This document shows positions 7,485 through 14,283 of a stretch of 19,147 nucleotides of DNA, piece by piece. Made by a program: the position numbers and the translations under genes. The DNA is from Microbacteriaceae bacterium (GTDB lineage: Bacteria > Actinomycetota > Actinomycetes > Actinomycetales > Microbacteriaceae). The stretch covers positions 1 through 19,147 of the forward strand of contig JAKONM010000265.1 of NCBI GenBank assembly GCA_022701925.1, read 5' to 3'. Positions within the stretch are counted from its first letter, which is position 1. Each line of letters opens with the position of its first letter. The notes under the pieces are model-generated. The model did no database searches. It had not been told where the DNA came from and was given only the letters and a program-made list of their open reading frames with translations.

Positions 7485-7629
7485 GGTGACCTGCCATCGG
7501 ATGCCGCTCCGGGGCGCCCGGAGCGGCATCGAGAGGCAAGCCTCCCGCACGGGCGCCCGAGCTGGTGCGCCGACTTGCCGTCCGACGCCGCTCCGGCGGG
7601 TCCAGAGCGGCATCCGGTGGCACGTCACC
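7485..7629. repeat. 145-bp palindromic element with two internal hairpins
   Basis: The ends form an imperfect terminal inverted repeat: 7485-7509 matches the reverse complement of 7605-7629 at 23 of 25 positions, beginning GGTGAC and ending GTCACC. Each end also folds on itself. GATGCCGCTCCG (7500-7511) pairs perfectly with CGGAGCGGCATC (7519-7530) around a 7-base loop, and GACGCCGCTC (7584-7593) pairs with GAGCGGCATC (7605-7614) with one mismatch. Further in, GGCAAG (7535-7540) faces CTTGCC (7574-7579). No flanking target-site duplication is evident and no protein is encoded. It resembles a paired REP element or a MITE. It fills the gap between the FlhF-like gene and csrA, so it could also end or shape the flagellar transcript. 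Confidence 0.75.
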
Positions 7630-7675
7630 GCGCGGTGGGCGAGGCGCCTTCCGGCCCGCGCAGGGAGGGCGCCGC

Positions 7676-7681
7676 TAGGCT
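7676..7681 (+). promoter_or_regulatory. Possible -10 element of a leaderless csrA promoter
   Basis: TAGGCT fits the actinobacterial -10 pattern TAnnnT and lies six bases before the csrA ATG at 7688. A transcript starting about seven bases after this hexamer would begin at the start codon itself, i.e. be leaderless, which is common in actinobacteria. The purine run AGGGAGGG further upstream is too far from the ATG for a good ribosome site. No convincing -35 was found, so this is tentative. Confidence 0.35.
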
Positions 7682-7687
7682 GGCCCG

Positions 7688-8068
7688 ATGCTGGTGCTGA
7701 CGCGCAAGAAGGGTGAGCGCGTCATGATCGGCGACGACATCGTCGTGACCGTCATCGACGTCCGCGGCGACGGGGTGCGCCTCGGCTTCGACGCTCCGCG
7801 CGGGGTGAAGATCCAGCGCGCCGAGGTCGTCCGCGCCGTCACCGAGGCCAACACGGAGGCGGCCGCGAACACGGCCGTGACCGCCGACCTCATGGCCGGA
7901 CTGCTCGCCGCCCGCACCCGGCCCGCGGCCGACCGCGGCGCCGCGGAGCCCGAGGGCGTTCCCGCGAGCGACTCCGCACCGAGCGGTTCCGCGTCGGTCG
8001 AGCCGGCCCGCCGTCCGGCGCCGCCCGCCGGGCCGCCGAAGCCAGCACCCCGGCGCCGCCCCTCCTGA
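7688..8068 (+). CDS. csrA: Carbon storage / flagellin translation regulator CsrA, with C-terminal extension
   Basis: CsrA is a small dimeric RNA-binding protein that binds GGA motifs in mRNA leaders, commonly repressing translation. In flagellated Gram-positives it represses flagellin and is antagonised by FliW. The core is clear: MLVLTRKKGERVMIGDDIVV at residues 1-20, VRLGFDAPRGVKIQRAEVV at 30-48, with Leu4 and the RNA-contacting Arg44 in place. Core CsrA proteins are about 60-75 residues. This one has 126, the extra being an Ala/Pro/Arg-rich, probably disordered tail from about residue 65. It closes the flagellar block, and no fliW is in the window. The ATG at 7688 gives the exact family N-terminus, so the start is secure. 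A GC-rich stem-loop follows the stop. Confidence 0.92.
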   Translation: MLVLTRKKGERVMIGDDIVVTVIDVRGDGVRLGFDAPRGVKIQRAEVVRAVTEANTEAAANTAVTADLMAGLLAARTRPAADRGAAEPEGVPASDSAPSGSASVEPARRPAPPAGPPKPAPRRRPS

Positions 8069-8070
8069 TC

Positions 8071-8089
8071 CGCACCCCGCCGGGGTGCG
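8071..8089 (+). terminator. Stem-loop after csrA
   Basis: CGCACCCC (8071-8078) pairs perfectly with GGGGTGCG (8082-8089) around a three-base loop, starting two bases after the csrA stop. It is strong and well placed for ending the flagellar transcript. It lacks a downstream T-tract, which is common for GC-rich actinobacterial terminators but lowers certainty. Confidence 0.45.
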
Positions 8090-8113
8090 CCCCGGAGTGA
8101 GGGTCGCGGCCCG

Positions 8114-8127
8114 GCAGCACGTGCTGC
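8114..8127. promoter_or_regulatory. Perfect 14-bp palindrome at the tetR start, candidate operator
   Basis: GCAGCACGTGCTGC is a perfect 14-bp palindrome ending 12 bases before the GTG start of the TetR-type gene. TetR regulators usually bind palindromes of this size close to their own promoter, so autoregulation is the obvious idea. I did not find a second copy in the leader of the neighbouring peptidase genes (11376-11506). Confidence 0.45.
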
Positions 8128-8139
8128 TTGGGTTCTGCC

Positions 8140-8775
8140 GTGACACTGACGACGCCTGACGACCGGCGGGCACCGGAGCTCGACGGCGGCGACCCGCGAC
8201 AGGCCCTGATCCGTGCGGCCGTCGACGAGTACCGCGTGCAGGCCTTCCACCTGGTCACGCTGCAGTCGGTCGCCGACCGCGCAGGGCTGCCGGTCGAGCA
8301 GGCGATGCTGCACTTCCCGGCGGTCGAGGACCTGGTGCAGGTGGTCGTCAGCACCTGGTACGCGGCGCGGATGGCGGCCATCATGCCGATCGCGGAGCAG
8401 GCGGGTGCGGTGCGGTTCCTGCGGGCCGTGGTCGTCGCGAACATCGCGGACCCCGCGCTGATGCGCCTGCTGTCGGCGCTCGTGAACATCTGCGCGACGG
8501 AGGACCACCCGATGGCGCCGCGGCTGCAGCAGCAGTGGATGCGCTTCCACGCGCTGGTGCAGCGCACGCTCGCCGAGGACGTCGCCGTGGGCCGCGAGCC
8601 CGCCACCATGGACCCGGCCTGCGGGGCGGAGCAGCTGATCGCGCTGTACGAGGGGCTGCAGGTGCAGGCGCTCGTCCGGCCGGCGATGAACCTGCTGGGC
8701 GCCTACGACCGCGGGGTCGCCCGTCTTCGCGCGGGCTGGGCGCAGCCCTTCGCCGCGCCCGTCTGGGAGATCTGA
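8140..8775 (+). CDS. TetR/AcrR family transcriptional regulator
   Basis: The 211-residue product has the TetR architecture. A short N-terminal arm leads to helix 1 (DPRQALIRAAVDEYR, residues 18-32), then the helix-turn-helix TLQSVADRAGLPVEQAMLHF (40-59) and EDLVQVVV, followed by an all-helical ligand-binding domain to the C-terminus. The HTH departs a little from consensus: the usual Tyr-Tyr-His-Phe is MLHF. The ligand and targets are unknown. GTG at 8140 was chosen; an in-frame TTG at 8128 would add four residues and abut the palindrome. No good ribosome site is seen for either. Its stop is six bases from the stop of the convergent peptidase gene, so it may regulate that pair, though this is only suggested by proximity. 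Confidence 0.8.
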   Translation: MTLTTPDDRRAPELDGGDPRQALIRAAVDEYRVQAFHLVTLQSVADRAGLPVEQAMLHFPAVEDLVQVVVSTWYAARMAAIMPIAEQAGAVRFLRAVVVANIADPALMRLLSALVNICATEDHPMAPRLQQQWMRFHALVQRTLAEDVAVGREPATMDPACGAEQLIALYEGLQVQALVRPAMNLLGAYDRGVARLRAGWAQPFAAPVWEI

Positions 8776-8781
8776 GCCGCC

Positions 8782-10077
8782 TCAGCGCAGCGGGCCGCCG
8801 GCGTCGTCGAGCATCCGCAGCAGGTGCCGCACGACCTCCTCGCCGCTGACGCGCAGCGCGTCGTGCTCCCACTCGTCGGTGATCCACGTGCGCACCCCGC
8901 CGACGTGCGCGGCGGTCTCGAGCGACAGGTCGACCGCCACGTAGAGGTCGTCGTGATACACCGCGGCCATCACCGGCACCCGGTTCGCGGCCAGCCGGTC
9001 CAGGTCGTACAGGGCGGACCAGTGCTCCTTGCGGGCCAGCGCCTCGGCGGCCGCCGCGAACGGCCGCAGCAGGCGGACCTCCTCGAACATCCAGGGGAAC
9101 ATCGCCTCGCCGGTGAACCGCAGCGGCCGGGCGTCCTCGGCGAACTCCGGTCGCCGGTCGCGCTCCGCCTGCGCGGCCCACGCCGTGGCGCCGGTGCCGG
9201 GCACGCCGTACAGGCTCTCCTGCAGCACCGCCCACAGCGGGTTGCCCGCGAACGACGTCTGCGCCTGCACCTCCGCCAGGAACCCGTCCGTGAAGCGGTC
9301 GCCCTCGAGCGCCTCGTCCAGCAGGTGGTGCAGGTGGTCGGCGCCGTGCTGGGTGCCCAGCAGGTTGCCCAGGAACTGCAGGCGCCGCACGGTCAGGCGG
9401 TCGCCGTCGGGCAGCCGCACGTCCTGCTCGGTCAGCAGGTCCGCGATGCGCGCGACCCGCGCGGCGTCGTCGGGGTAGCGGCGGTCGTAGGCGTCGTTCT
9501 TCTGCAGCGCCTTCGGGAAGGTGCGCCGGTAGACCTCCGCGGCGCTGGGGCGCAGCGAGCCGAGCCCGCCGGTGAGCAGGCAGGCGGTCAGGGCCTCGGG
9601 CGCGATGGACAGGTAGGTCATCGTGATCCAGCCGCCGTAGCTCTGGCCCAGCGTCGACCAGCGGCGCCCGCCGAACTCGTGCAGGCGCAGGTGCTCGGCA
9701 TCGCGCACGATCGAGTCCGCGCGGAAGTGCGACAGGTGGCGGCCGGCCTCGTCGCCGTCGGCGAAGCGGCTGATGCGCGCCGCGTCCATCGGCGTGCTGC
9801 GCCCGGTGCCGCGCTGGTCCAGCAGCACCACCCGGAACCGCTCGAGCAGCGGCGCCAACCAGCCGGAGGCGTCCACCGGCCGCGGCGACTCGCCGCCCGG
9901 CCCGCCCTGCAGGAACAGCAGCAGGGGCAGGGGCTCGTGCCGGCGGGAGGGGGAGACGACCTCGCGGGCGAACACCGTGATCGTGCCCGGGTCCTCGCCC
10001 GTCCAGTCCAGCGGCACCTCGACCTCGTGGTCGAGGACGTGCAGCCCGGGCACCGTGTACTCCGCCGTGACGCTCAT
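8782..10077 (-). CDS. Alpha/beta-hydrolase, proline iminopeptidase-like (S33), second of a tandem pair
   Basis: This 431-residue cytoplasmic-looking enzyme has no signal peptide. It has the S33 features in order: the oxyanion-hole block LLLFLQGGPGGESPRP at about residues 52-67, LLDQRGTGRSTP at 85-96, the nucleophile elbow GQSYGG with Ser146, an acidic strand YHDDLY carrying the likely Asp, and WEHD near the C-terminus carrying the likely catalytic His. The family removes N-terminal proline or other residues from peptides. The exact substrate is not predictable. It is a close paralogue of the upstream gene, with the same residue numbering for the nucleophile. Start: ATG at 10077, overlapping the upstream stop as ATGA, so translation is coupled. 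Confidence 0.85.
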   Translation of the reverse strand: MSVTAEYTVPGLHVLDHEVEVPLDWTGEDPGTITVFAREVVSPSRRHEPLPLLLFLQGGPGGESPRPVDASGWLAPLLERFRVVLLDQRGTGRSTPMDAARISRFADGDEAGRHLSHFRADSIVRDAEHLRLHEFGGRRWSTLGQSYGGWITMTYLSIAPEALTACLLTGGLGSLRPSAAEVYRRTFPKALQKNDAYDRRYPDDAARVARIADLLTEQDVRLPDGDRLTVRRLQFLGNLLGTQHGADHLHHLLDEALEGDRFTDGFLAEVQAQTSFAGNPLWAVLQESLYGVPGTGATAWAAQAERDRRPEFAEDARPLRFTGEAMFPWMFEEVRLLRPFAAAAEALARKEHWSALYDLDRLAANRVPVMAAVYHDDLYVAVDLSLETAAHVGGVRTWITDEWEHDALRVSGEEVVRHLLRMLDDAGGPLR

Positions 10078-11375
10078 CGCAGCGCTCCTCCCCGCTCGTC
10101 CAGCATCGTCTGCAGGTGCCGCACCACCTCGCCGCCGCTGGCGCCGATGCCGTCGTGCTCCCACTCGTCGGTGACCCAGGTGTGCAGGTTGCCGACCGCT
10201 CGGCCCGTCTCCAGCTGCAGGTCCGCGTCCACGTACAGGTCGTCGAAGTACACGGCCGCCGCGACCGGCACCTCGTTCGCGGCCAGGCGGGCGAGGTCGT
10301 AGCGCGCCGGCCAGTCCGCCCTCGCCTGCAGCACGTCGACGGCGGGGCCGAAGGGGCGCAGCAGCCGGATCTCCTCGAACATCCAGGGGAAGAACATCTC
10401 GCCGGTGAGGCGCAGCGGCCGGGCGTCCTCCGCGAACTCCGGGTGCCGGTCGTGCTCGGCCTGCACGGCCCAGGCGGTGGCTCCCGAGGCGTCGTCCGTG
10501 TACTCGGCGGCCTCCTGCAGCGCGGCCCACAGGGGGTTCTCCGCGAACGACGTCTGCGCCTGCACCCCGGCCAGGAAGGCGTCGGAGGGGCGCCCGTCGC
10601 TGCCGAGGGCGGTGTCGAGCAGCCAGTGCAGGTCCTCGAAGCCGTGCTGCATGCCGAAGCGCGTGCCCATCATCTGCAGCCGCCGCGGGGTCAGGCGGTC
10701 GCCGTCCGGCAGGCGCACGTCGTCCTCCGCCAGCAGGTCGGCGAGCCGGCCGAGGGTCTCCACATCGGCCGGGTACCGCTGCTCGAAGCGGCGGTTCTTG
10801 TCGAGGGCCCGCGGGTAGGTGCGGCGGTAGAGGTCGGCGGCGTCGGGACGCAGCGAGGCCAGCCCGCCGGTGACCATGCAGGCCGCCAGGCCCTCCGGAG
10901 CGGTCGACAGGTACTCCAGCGTGATCCACCCGCCGTAGCTCTGGCCCAGCGTCGTCCAGCGCTCGCCGCCGAACACGGCGGTCCGCAGGTGCTCCGCGTC
11001 CCGCACGATCGAGTCCGCGCGGAAGCAGGCCAGGTGCGCGGCCCCCGACTCCGCGTCGGGGAAGCCGCGCATCACGGCGGCGTCGACGCGGGTGCTCCGC
11101 CCGGTGCCGCGCTGGTCGAGCAGCACCACCCGGTAGCGCTCCAGCAGCACGCCCACCCAGCCGGAGGCGTCGACGGGCCGCGGCGACTTCCCGCCGGGGC
11201 CGCCCTGCAGGAACAGCACCAGCGGCAGGTGCTCGTGACGCCGGTGCGCGGCGACGACCTCGCGGGCGAACACCGTGATCCGCTCCGGAGCGTCGGGCCG
11301 CCGCCAGTCGAGGGGCACGCGCACCTCGTGCTCCCGCACGTGCAGCCCGGGGATCGTGTACTCGGCGGTCGGCAT
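10074..11375 (-). CDS. Alpha/beta-hydrolase, proline iminopeptidase-like (S33), first of a tandem pair
   Basis: The product has 433 residues, in line with the long (about 420-440) proline iminopeptidase type. Motifs: LVLFLQGGPGGKSPRP (about 52-67), VVLLDQRGTGRSTR (83-96), GQSYGG with nucleophile Ser146, YFDDLYVD (about 376-383) with the candidate Asp, and TDEWEHDG with candidate His407. All catalytic positions look intact. It is first in a two-gene minus-strand operon and overlaps the next gene by four bases. The ATG at 11375 is followed by the conserved TAEYTIPGLHV start shared with its paralogue, which supports this start. It is divergent from the pilus operon across 131 bases. There is no visible functional link to pili or flagella. 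Confidence 0.87.
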   Translation of the reverse strand: MPTAEYTIPGLHVREHEVRVPLDWRRPDAPERITVFAREVVAAHRRHEHLPLVLFLQGGPGGKSPRPVDASGWVGVLLERYRVVLLDQRGTGRSTRVDAAVMRGFPDAESGAAHLACFRADSIVRDAEHLRTAVFGGERWTTLGQSYGGWITLEYLSTAPEGLAACMVTGGLASLRPDAADLYRRTYPRALDKNRRFEQRYPADVETLGRLADLLAEDDVRLPDGDRLTPRRLQMMGTRFGMQHGFEDLHWLLDTALGSDGRPSDAFLAGVQAQTSFAENPLWAALQEAAEYTDDASGATAWAVQAEHDRHPEFAEDARPLRLTGEMFFPWMFEEIRLLRPFGPAVDVLQARADWPARYDLARLAANEVPVAAAVYFDDLYVDADLQLETGRAVGNLHTWVTDEWEHDGIGASGGEVVRHLQTMLDERGGALR

Positions 11376-11455
11376 GGCTCCATCGTCCCCCGACGCCGCG
11401 GCCGCAGCCTCCGAGCCGTCCGCGTCCCCTCATCTGGGGCGGCCAGGTTGGGGGT

Positions 11456-11485
11456 TTTCGGTCGCGGTGCCCGCTTTCCTACCCT
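11456..11485 (+). promoter_or_regulatory. Possible promoter of the pilus operon
   Basis: TACCCT at 11480-11485 fits the actinobacterial -10 pattern TAnnnT. A weak -35 candidate TTTCGG (11456-11461) lies 18 bases upstream. Transcription would start near 11492, just before the ribosome site GGAGGGG (11495-11501). This is the only T-rich patch in the 131-bp gap between the divergent genes, and the rest of the gap shows nothing recognisable. Confidence 0.4.
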
Positions 11486-11506
11486 GAAGCAGCCGGAGGG
11501 GCGCGG

Positions 11507-13075
11507 GTGAAGATCCGCAGCCGTCGGCCCGGGAACGGGGAGCCCACCATGAGCATGACGACGACGACCGACAGCGGGGTCTTCGGGGTGCCTTTCGTCG
11601 AGATCCTCGAGTACCCCATCGACCGCGACGTGGCCACCAGCGTCTCCGCGACGCTCTGCCGGCGGCACCGGGTGCTGCCGATCGCCCGCGAGAACCTCAC
11701 GCTGATCGTCGCGATGGCCGATCCAGGCGACATCCTGGCGCTCGACGACGTGTCCGCCGCGACCCGCCTGCGCGTGCGCCCGGTCGCCGTCGACCCCAAG
11801 GACCTGCTCGTCGCCACGGACCGCTACCTGCGGGCCGACGACGAGATGACCGGCTTGAAGCACACCCTCACCGAGGGCGCGGGGCCCGACCAGGCCGCCC
11901 TCGGCGCCGAGGAGGAGGAGGACGACGCGCCGATCGTGCGCTTCGTGAACCTGCTCATCAGCCAGGCGGTGCAGGACCGCGCCTCGGACATCCACGTCGA
12001 GCCGGGGGAGAGCCGCCTGCGCGTGCGCTACCGCATCGACGGCGTGCTGAAGGAGGTGCAGTCGGTCCCGAGCACCATCCAGTCCGGCGTCATCTCGCGG
12101 CTGAAGATCATGGCCGAGCTCGACATCGCCGAGCGCCGCCGCCCGCAGGACGGCCGCATCGCCGTCATGCACCAGGGCCGCAAGATCGACCTCCGCGTCG
12201 CGACGCTGCCGACCGTGTACGGCGAGAAGGTCGTCATGCGGATCCTCGACACGTCGGGGTCCGCGAAGTCGATCGGCGACCTGAACATGATGGGCCGCAA
12301 CCTGCGGGCGTTCCAGGACGGCTACACCCGCCCGAACGGCATGATCCTGGTCACGGGTCCCACGGGCTCCGGCAAGTCGACGACGCTCTACACCGCCATC
12401 CAGGAGGTGTCGAAGCCGACGGTGAACGTGATCACGGTCGAGGACCCGGTGGAGTACCGGATGGCCGGCATCAACCAGGTGCAGGTGAACCAGAAGGCCG
12501 GGCTGACCTTCGCCAGCGCGCTGCGGAGCATCCTGCGCCAGGACCCCGACATCGTGCTGATCGGTGAGATCCGCGACCACGAGACCGCGCAGATCGCGAT
12601 CGAGGCGGCCCTGACCGGCCACCTCGTCATGTCGACGCTGCACACGAACGACGCCGCGTCGGCGGTCACCCGCCTCGTCGAGATGGGCATCGAGCCCTAC
12701 CTGGTCGCTTCCGCGCTCGAGACCGTGGTCGCCCAGCGCCTGGCCCGCCGGCTCTGCGACAAGTGCAAGCGGCCGACGACGTACGACGAGGACTACCTGG
12801 CGAAGATCGGCCTGCTCATCGAGGAGGACGAGGAGGTCTTCGTGGCCGTGGGCTGCTCGCAGTGCGCCGAGACCGGCTACCGCGGCCGCCTCGCCCTGCA
12901 CGAGGTCATGACCGTGGACGAGGAGATCGAGCGGCTGACCGTCGCGCGCTCCTCCGCCAGCGAGCTGAACCGGGCGGCCGTGCAGAACGGCATGCTCTCG
13001 CTGCGTCAGGACGGCTGGAACAAGGTCTGCGCCGGCCTCACCTCCATCGAAGAAGTCCTCCGCGTCGTCGCCTGA
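11507..13075 (+). CDS. pilB: Type IV pilus extension ATPase PilB
   Basis: PilB is the hexameric cytoplasmic ATPase that drives pilus polymerisation. The 522-residue product has a reduced N-terminal region (about residues 25-110, matching the second half of the T2SSE-N/MshEN region) and an acidic linker. It then has the ATPase core: RASDIHVEPGESRLRVRYRI, Walker A GPTGSGKST at 284-292, the Asp box with VEDPVEY, Walker B DPDIVLIGEIRD, and the His box TLHTNDAASAV. It also has the PilB-type four-cysteine zinc site CDKC and CSQC, which separates it from PilT. The GTG at 11507 has a good ribosome site (GGAGGGG). ATG at 11549 also has one (GGGGAG, 11537-11542) and would give 508 residues. First gene of the pilus operon. 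Confidence 0.93.
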   Translation: MKIRSRRPGNGEPTMSMTTTTDSGVFGVPFVEILEYPIDRDVATSVSATLCRRHRVLPIARENLTLIVAMADPGDILALDDVSAATRLRVRPVAVDPKDLLVATDRYLRADDEMTGLKHTLTEGAGPDQAALGAEEEEDDAPIVRFVNLLISQAVQDRASDIHVEPGESRLRVRYRIDGVLKEVQSVPSTIQSGVISRLKIMAELDIAERRRPQDGRIAVMHQGRKIDLRVATLPTVYGEKVVMRILDTSGSAKSIGDLNMMGRNLRAFQDGYTRPNGMILVTGPTGSGKSTTLYTAIQEVSKPTVNVITVEDPVEYRMAGINQVQVNQKAGLTFASALRSILRQDPDIVLIGEIRDHETAQIAIEAALTGHLVMSTLHTNDAASAVTRLVEMGIEPYLVASALETVVAQRLARRLCDKCKRPTTYDEDYLAKIGLLIEEDEEVFVAVGCSQCAETGYRGRLALHEVMTVDEEIERLTVARSSASELNRAAVQNGMLSLRQDGWNKVCAGLTSIEEVLRVVA

Positions 13076-13113
13076 CGACCGGCACCGCACTCCCGACACG
13101 ACTGGACCGTCAC

Positions 13114-14283
13114 GTGAACGTCACCGACTCCTCCACCCCGGACCCGATCCGCTTCCTCCGCGCCGCGCTGGCCGAGGTCGTGGAGCTGGGCGGCTCCGAC
13201 CTGCACGTGTCGGCCGGTCGCGCGCCGGCGGTGCGGCTCTCCGGCTCGCTGCGTCCGCTGCAGTCCACGGGCTCGTGGGACGCCGACGACGTGCAGCGCA
13301 TCCTCAGCGCGGCGATGACGCCGAAGCAGCACGCGACGTTCGAGGAGGAGCTCGAGCTGGACTTCGCGTACACGCTGACGAAGGACTCGCGCTTCCGCGT
13401 GAACGTCTACAAGCAGCGCGAGGCCTGGGGCGCCGCGTTCCGTCTGATCCCCACGGAGATCAAGACGCTCGACCAGCTGGGCCTGCCGGAGTCGATCGGC
13501 GACTTCGCCGACCTGCCCCGCGGCCTGGTGCTGGTCACCGGTCCCACCGGCTCCGGCAAGTCGACGACGCTGGCGGCGCTGATCGACCGCGCCAACGAGA
13601 CCCGCGCGGACCACATCATGACGATCGAGGACCCGATCGAGTTCGTGCACCAGAGCAAGCGCGCGCTGATCAACCAGCGCGAGGTCGGTGCGGACACGCA
13701 GAGCTTCGGCCACGCGCTCAAGCACGTGCTGCGGCAGGACCCGGACATCATCCTGCTGGGCGAGCTGCGCGACCTCGAGTCGATCTCGGTGGCGCTGACC
13801 GCCGCGGAGACCGGCCACCTCGTGTTCGCGACGCTGCACACGTCCGACGCGTCGCAGTCGATCGACCGCATGATCGACGTGTTCCCGGCGCACCAGCAGC
13901 AGCAGGTGCGCATGCAGCTGTCGCTGGTGCTGCAGGGCGTCGTCTGCCAGACGCTGGTGCCGCGCGCGGACGGCCCCGGCCGCGCTGTGGCCGTCGAGGT
14001 GCTGAAGATCACGCCCGCCGTCGGCAACCTGATCCGCGCGGCGAAGACCAGCCAGATCATCACGGCGATGCAGACCGGCTCCGGCATCGGCATGCAGACG
14101 ATGGACCAGCACCTGGCGGCGCTCACCTCGGCCGGCGTCATCACGCAGGAGGCCGCGGAGATGAAGGCGCACGACGTGGAGTCGATGCGCCAGCTGATCA
14201 CCAAGCCGCGCTTCGCGCAGAGCGACGCCTTCTTCGCCATGCCGACCATGGGCGTCCCGGCGTCCATGGGCGGCGGCCGCTGA
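13114..14283 (+). CDS. pilT: Type IV pilus retraction ATPase PilT
   Basis: PilT depolymerises the pilus and so powers twitching and DNA or surface pulling. The 389-residue protein has the PilT N-terminal PAS-like part with GGSDLHVSAG, then Walker A GPTGSGKST starting at residue 143, VEDP-equivalent IEDPIEFVHQSKR, Walker B DPDIILLGELRD from residue 209, and His box TLHTSDAS. It lacks the zinc cysteines of PilB. The PilT-type NLIRAAKTSQI and GMQTMDQHL blocks follow, where AIRNLIR is typical, here PAVGNLIR. A C-terminal tail rich in Met, Gly and Pro is added. GTG at 13114 is the only sensible start; its ribosome site is poor, suggesting coupling to pilB 38 bases upstream. Its TGA overlaps the pilC ATG. 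Confidence 0.93.
   Translation: MNVTDSSTPDPIRFLRAALAEVVELGGSDLHVSAGRAPAVRLSGSLRPLQSTGSWDADDVQRILSAAMTPKQHATFEEELELDFAYTLTKDSRFRVNVYKQREAWGAAFRLIPTEIKTLDQLGLPESIGDFADLPRGLVLVTGPTGSGKSTTLAALIDRANETRADHIMTIEDPIEFVHQSKRALINQREVGADTQSFGHALKHVLRQDPDIILLGELRDLESISVALTAAETGHLVFATLHTSDASQSIDRMIDVFPAHQQQQVRMQLSLVLQGVVCQTLVPRADGPGRAVAVEVLKITPAVGNLIRAAKTSQIITAMQTGSGIGMQTMDQHLAALTSAGVITQEAAEMKAHDVESMRQLITKPRFAQSDAFFAMPTMGVPASMGGGR

Noticed and set aside
7485..7629. Structured RNA or riboswitch for csrA
   Set aside because: The fold is symmetrical on both strands with terminal inverted repeats, better matching a palindromic DNA element. No known riboswitch core was recognised.
8782..11433. 883-residue minus-strand frame that could look like a fused double hydrolase
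   Set aside because: Only its last 431 residues are a real protein. The upstream part crosses the first hydrolase gene in the wrong frame. The true arrangement is two genes with an ATGA overlap.
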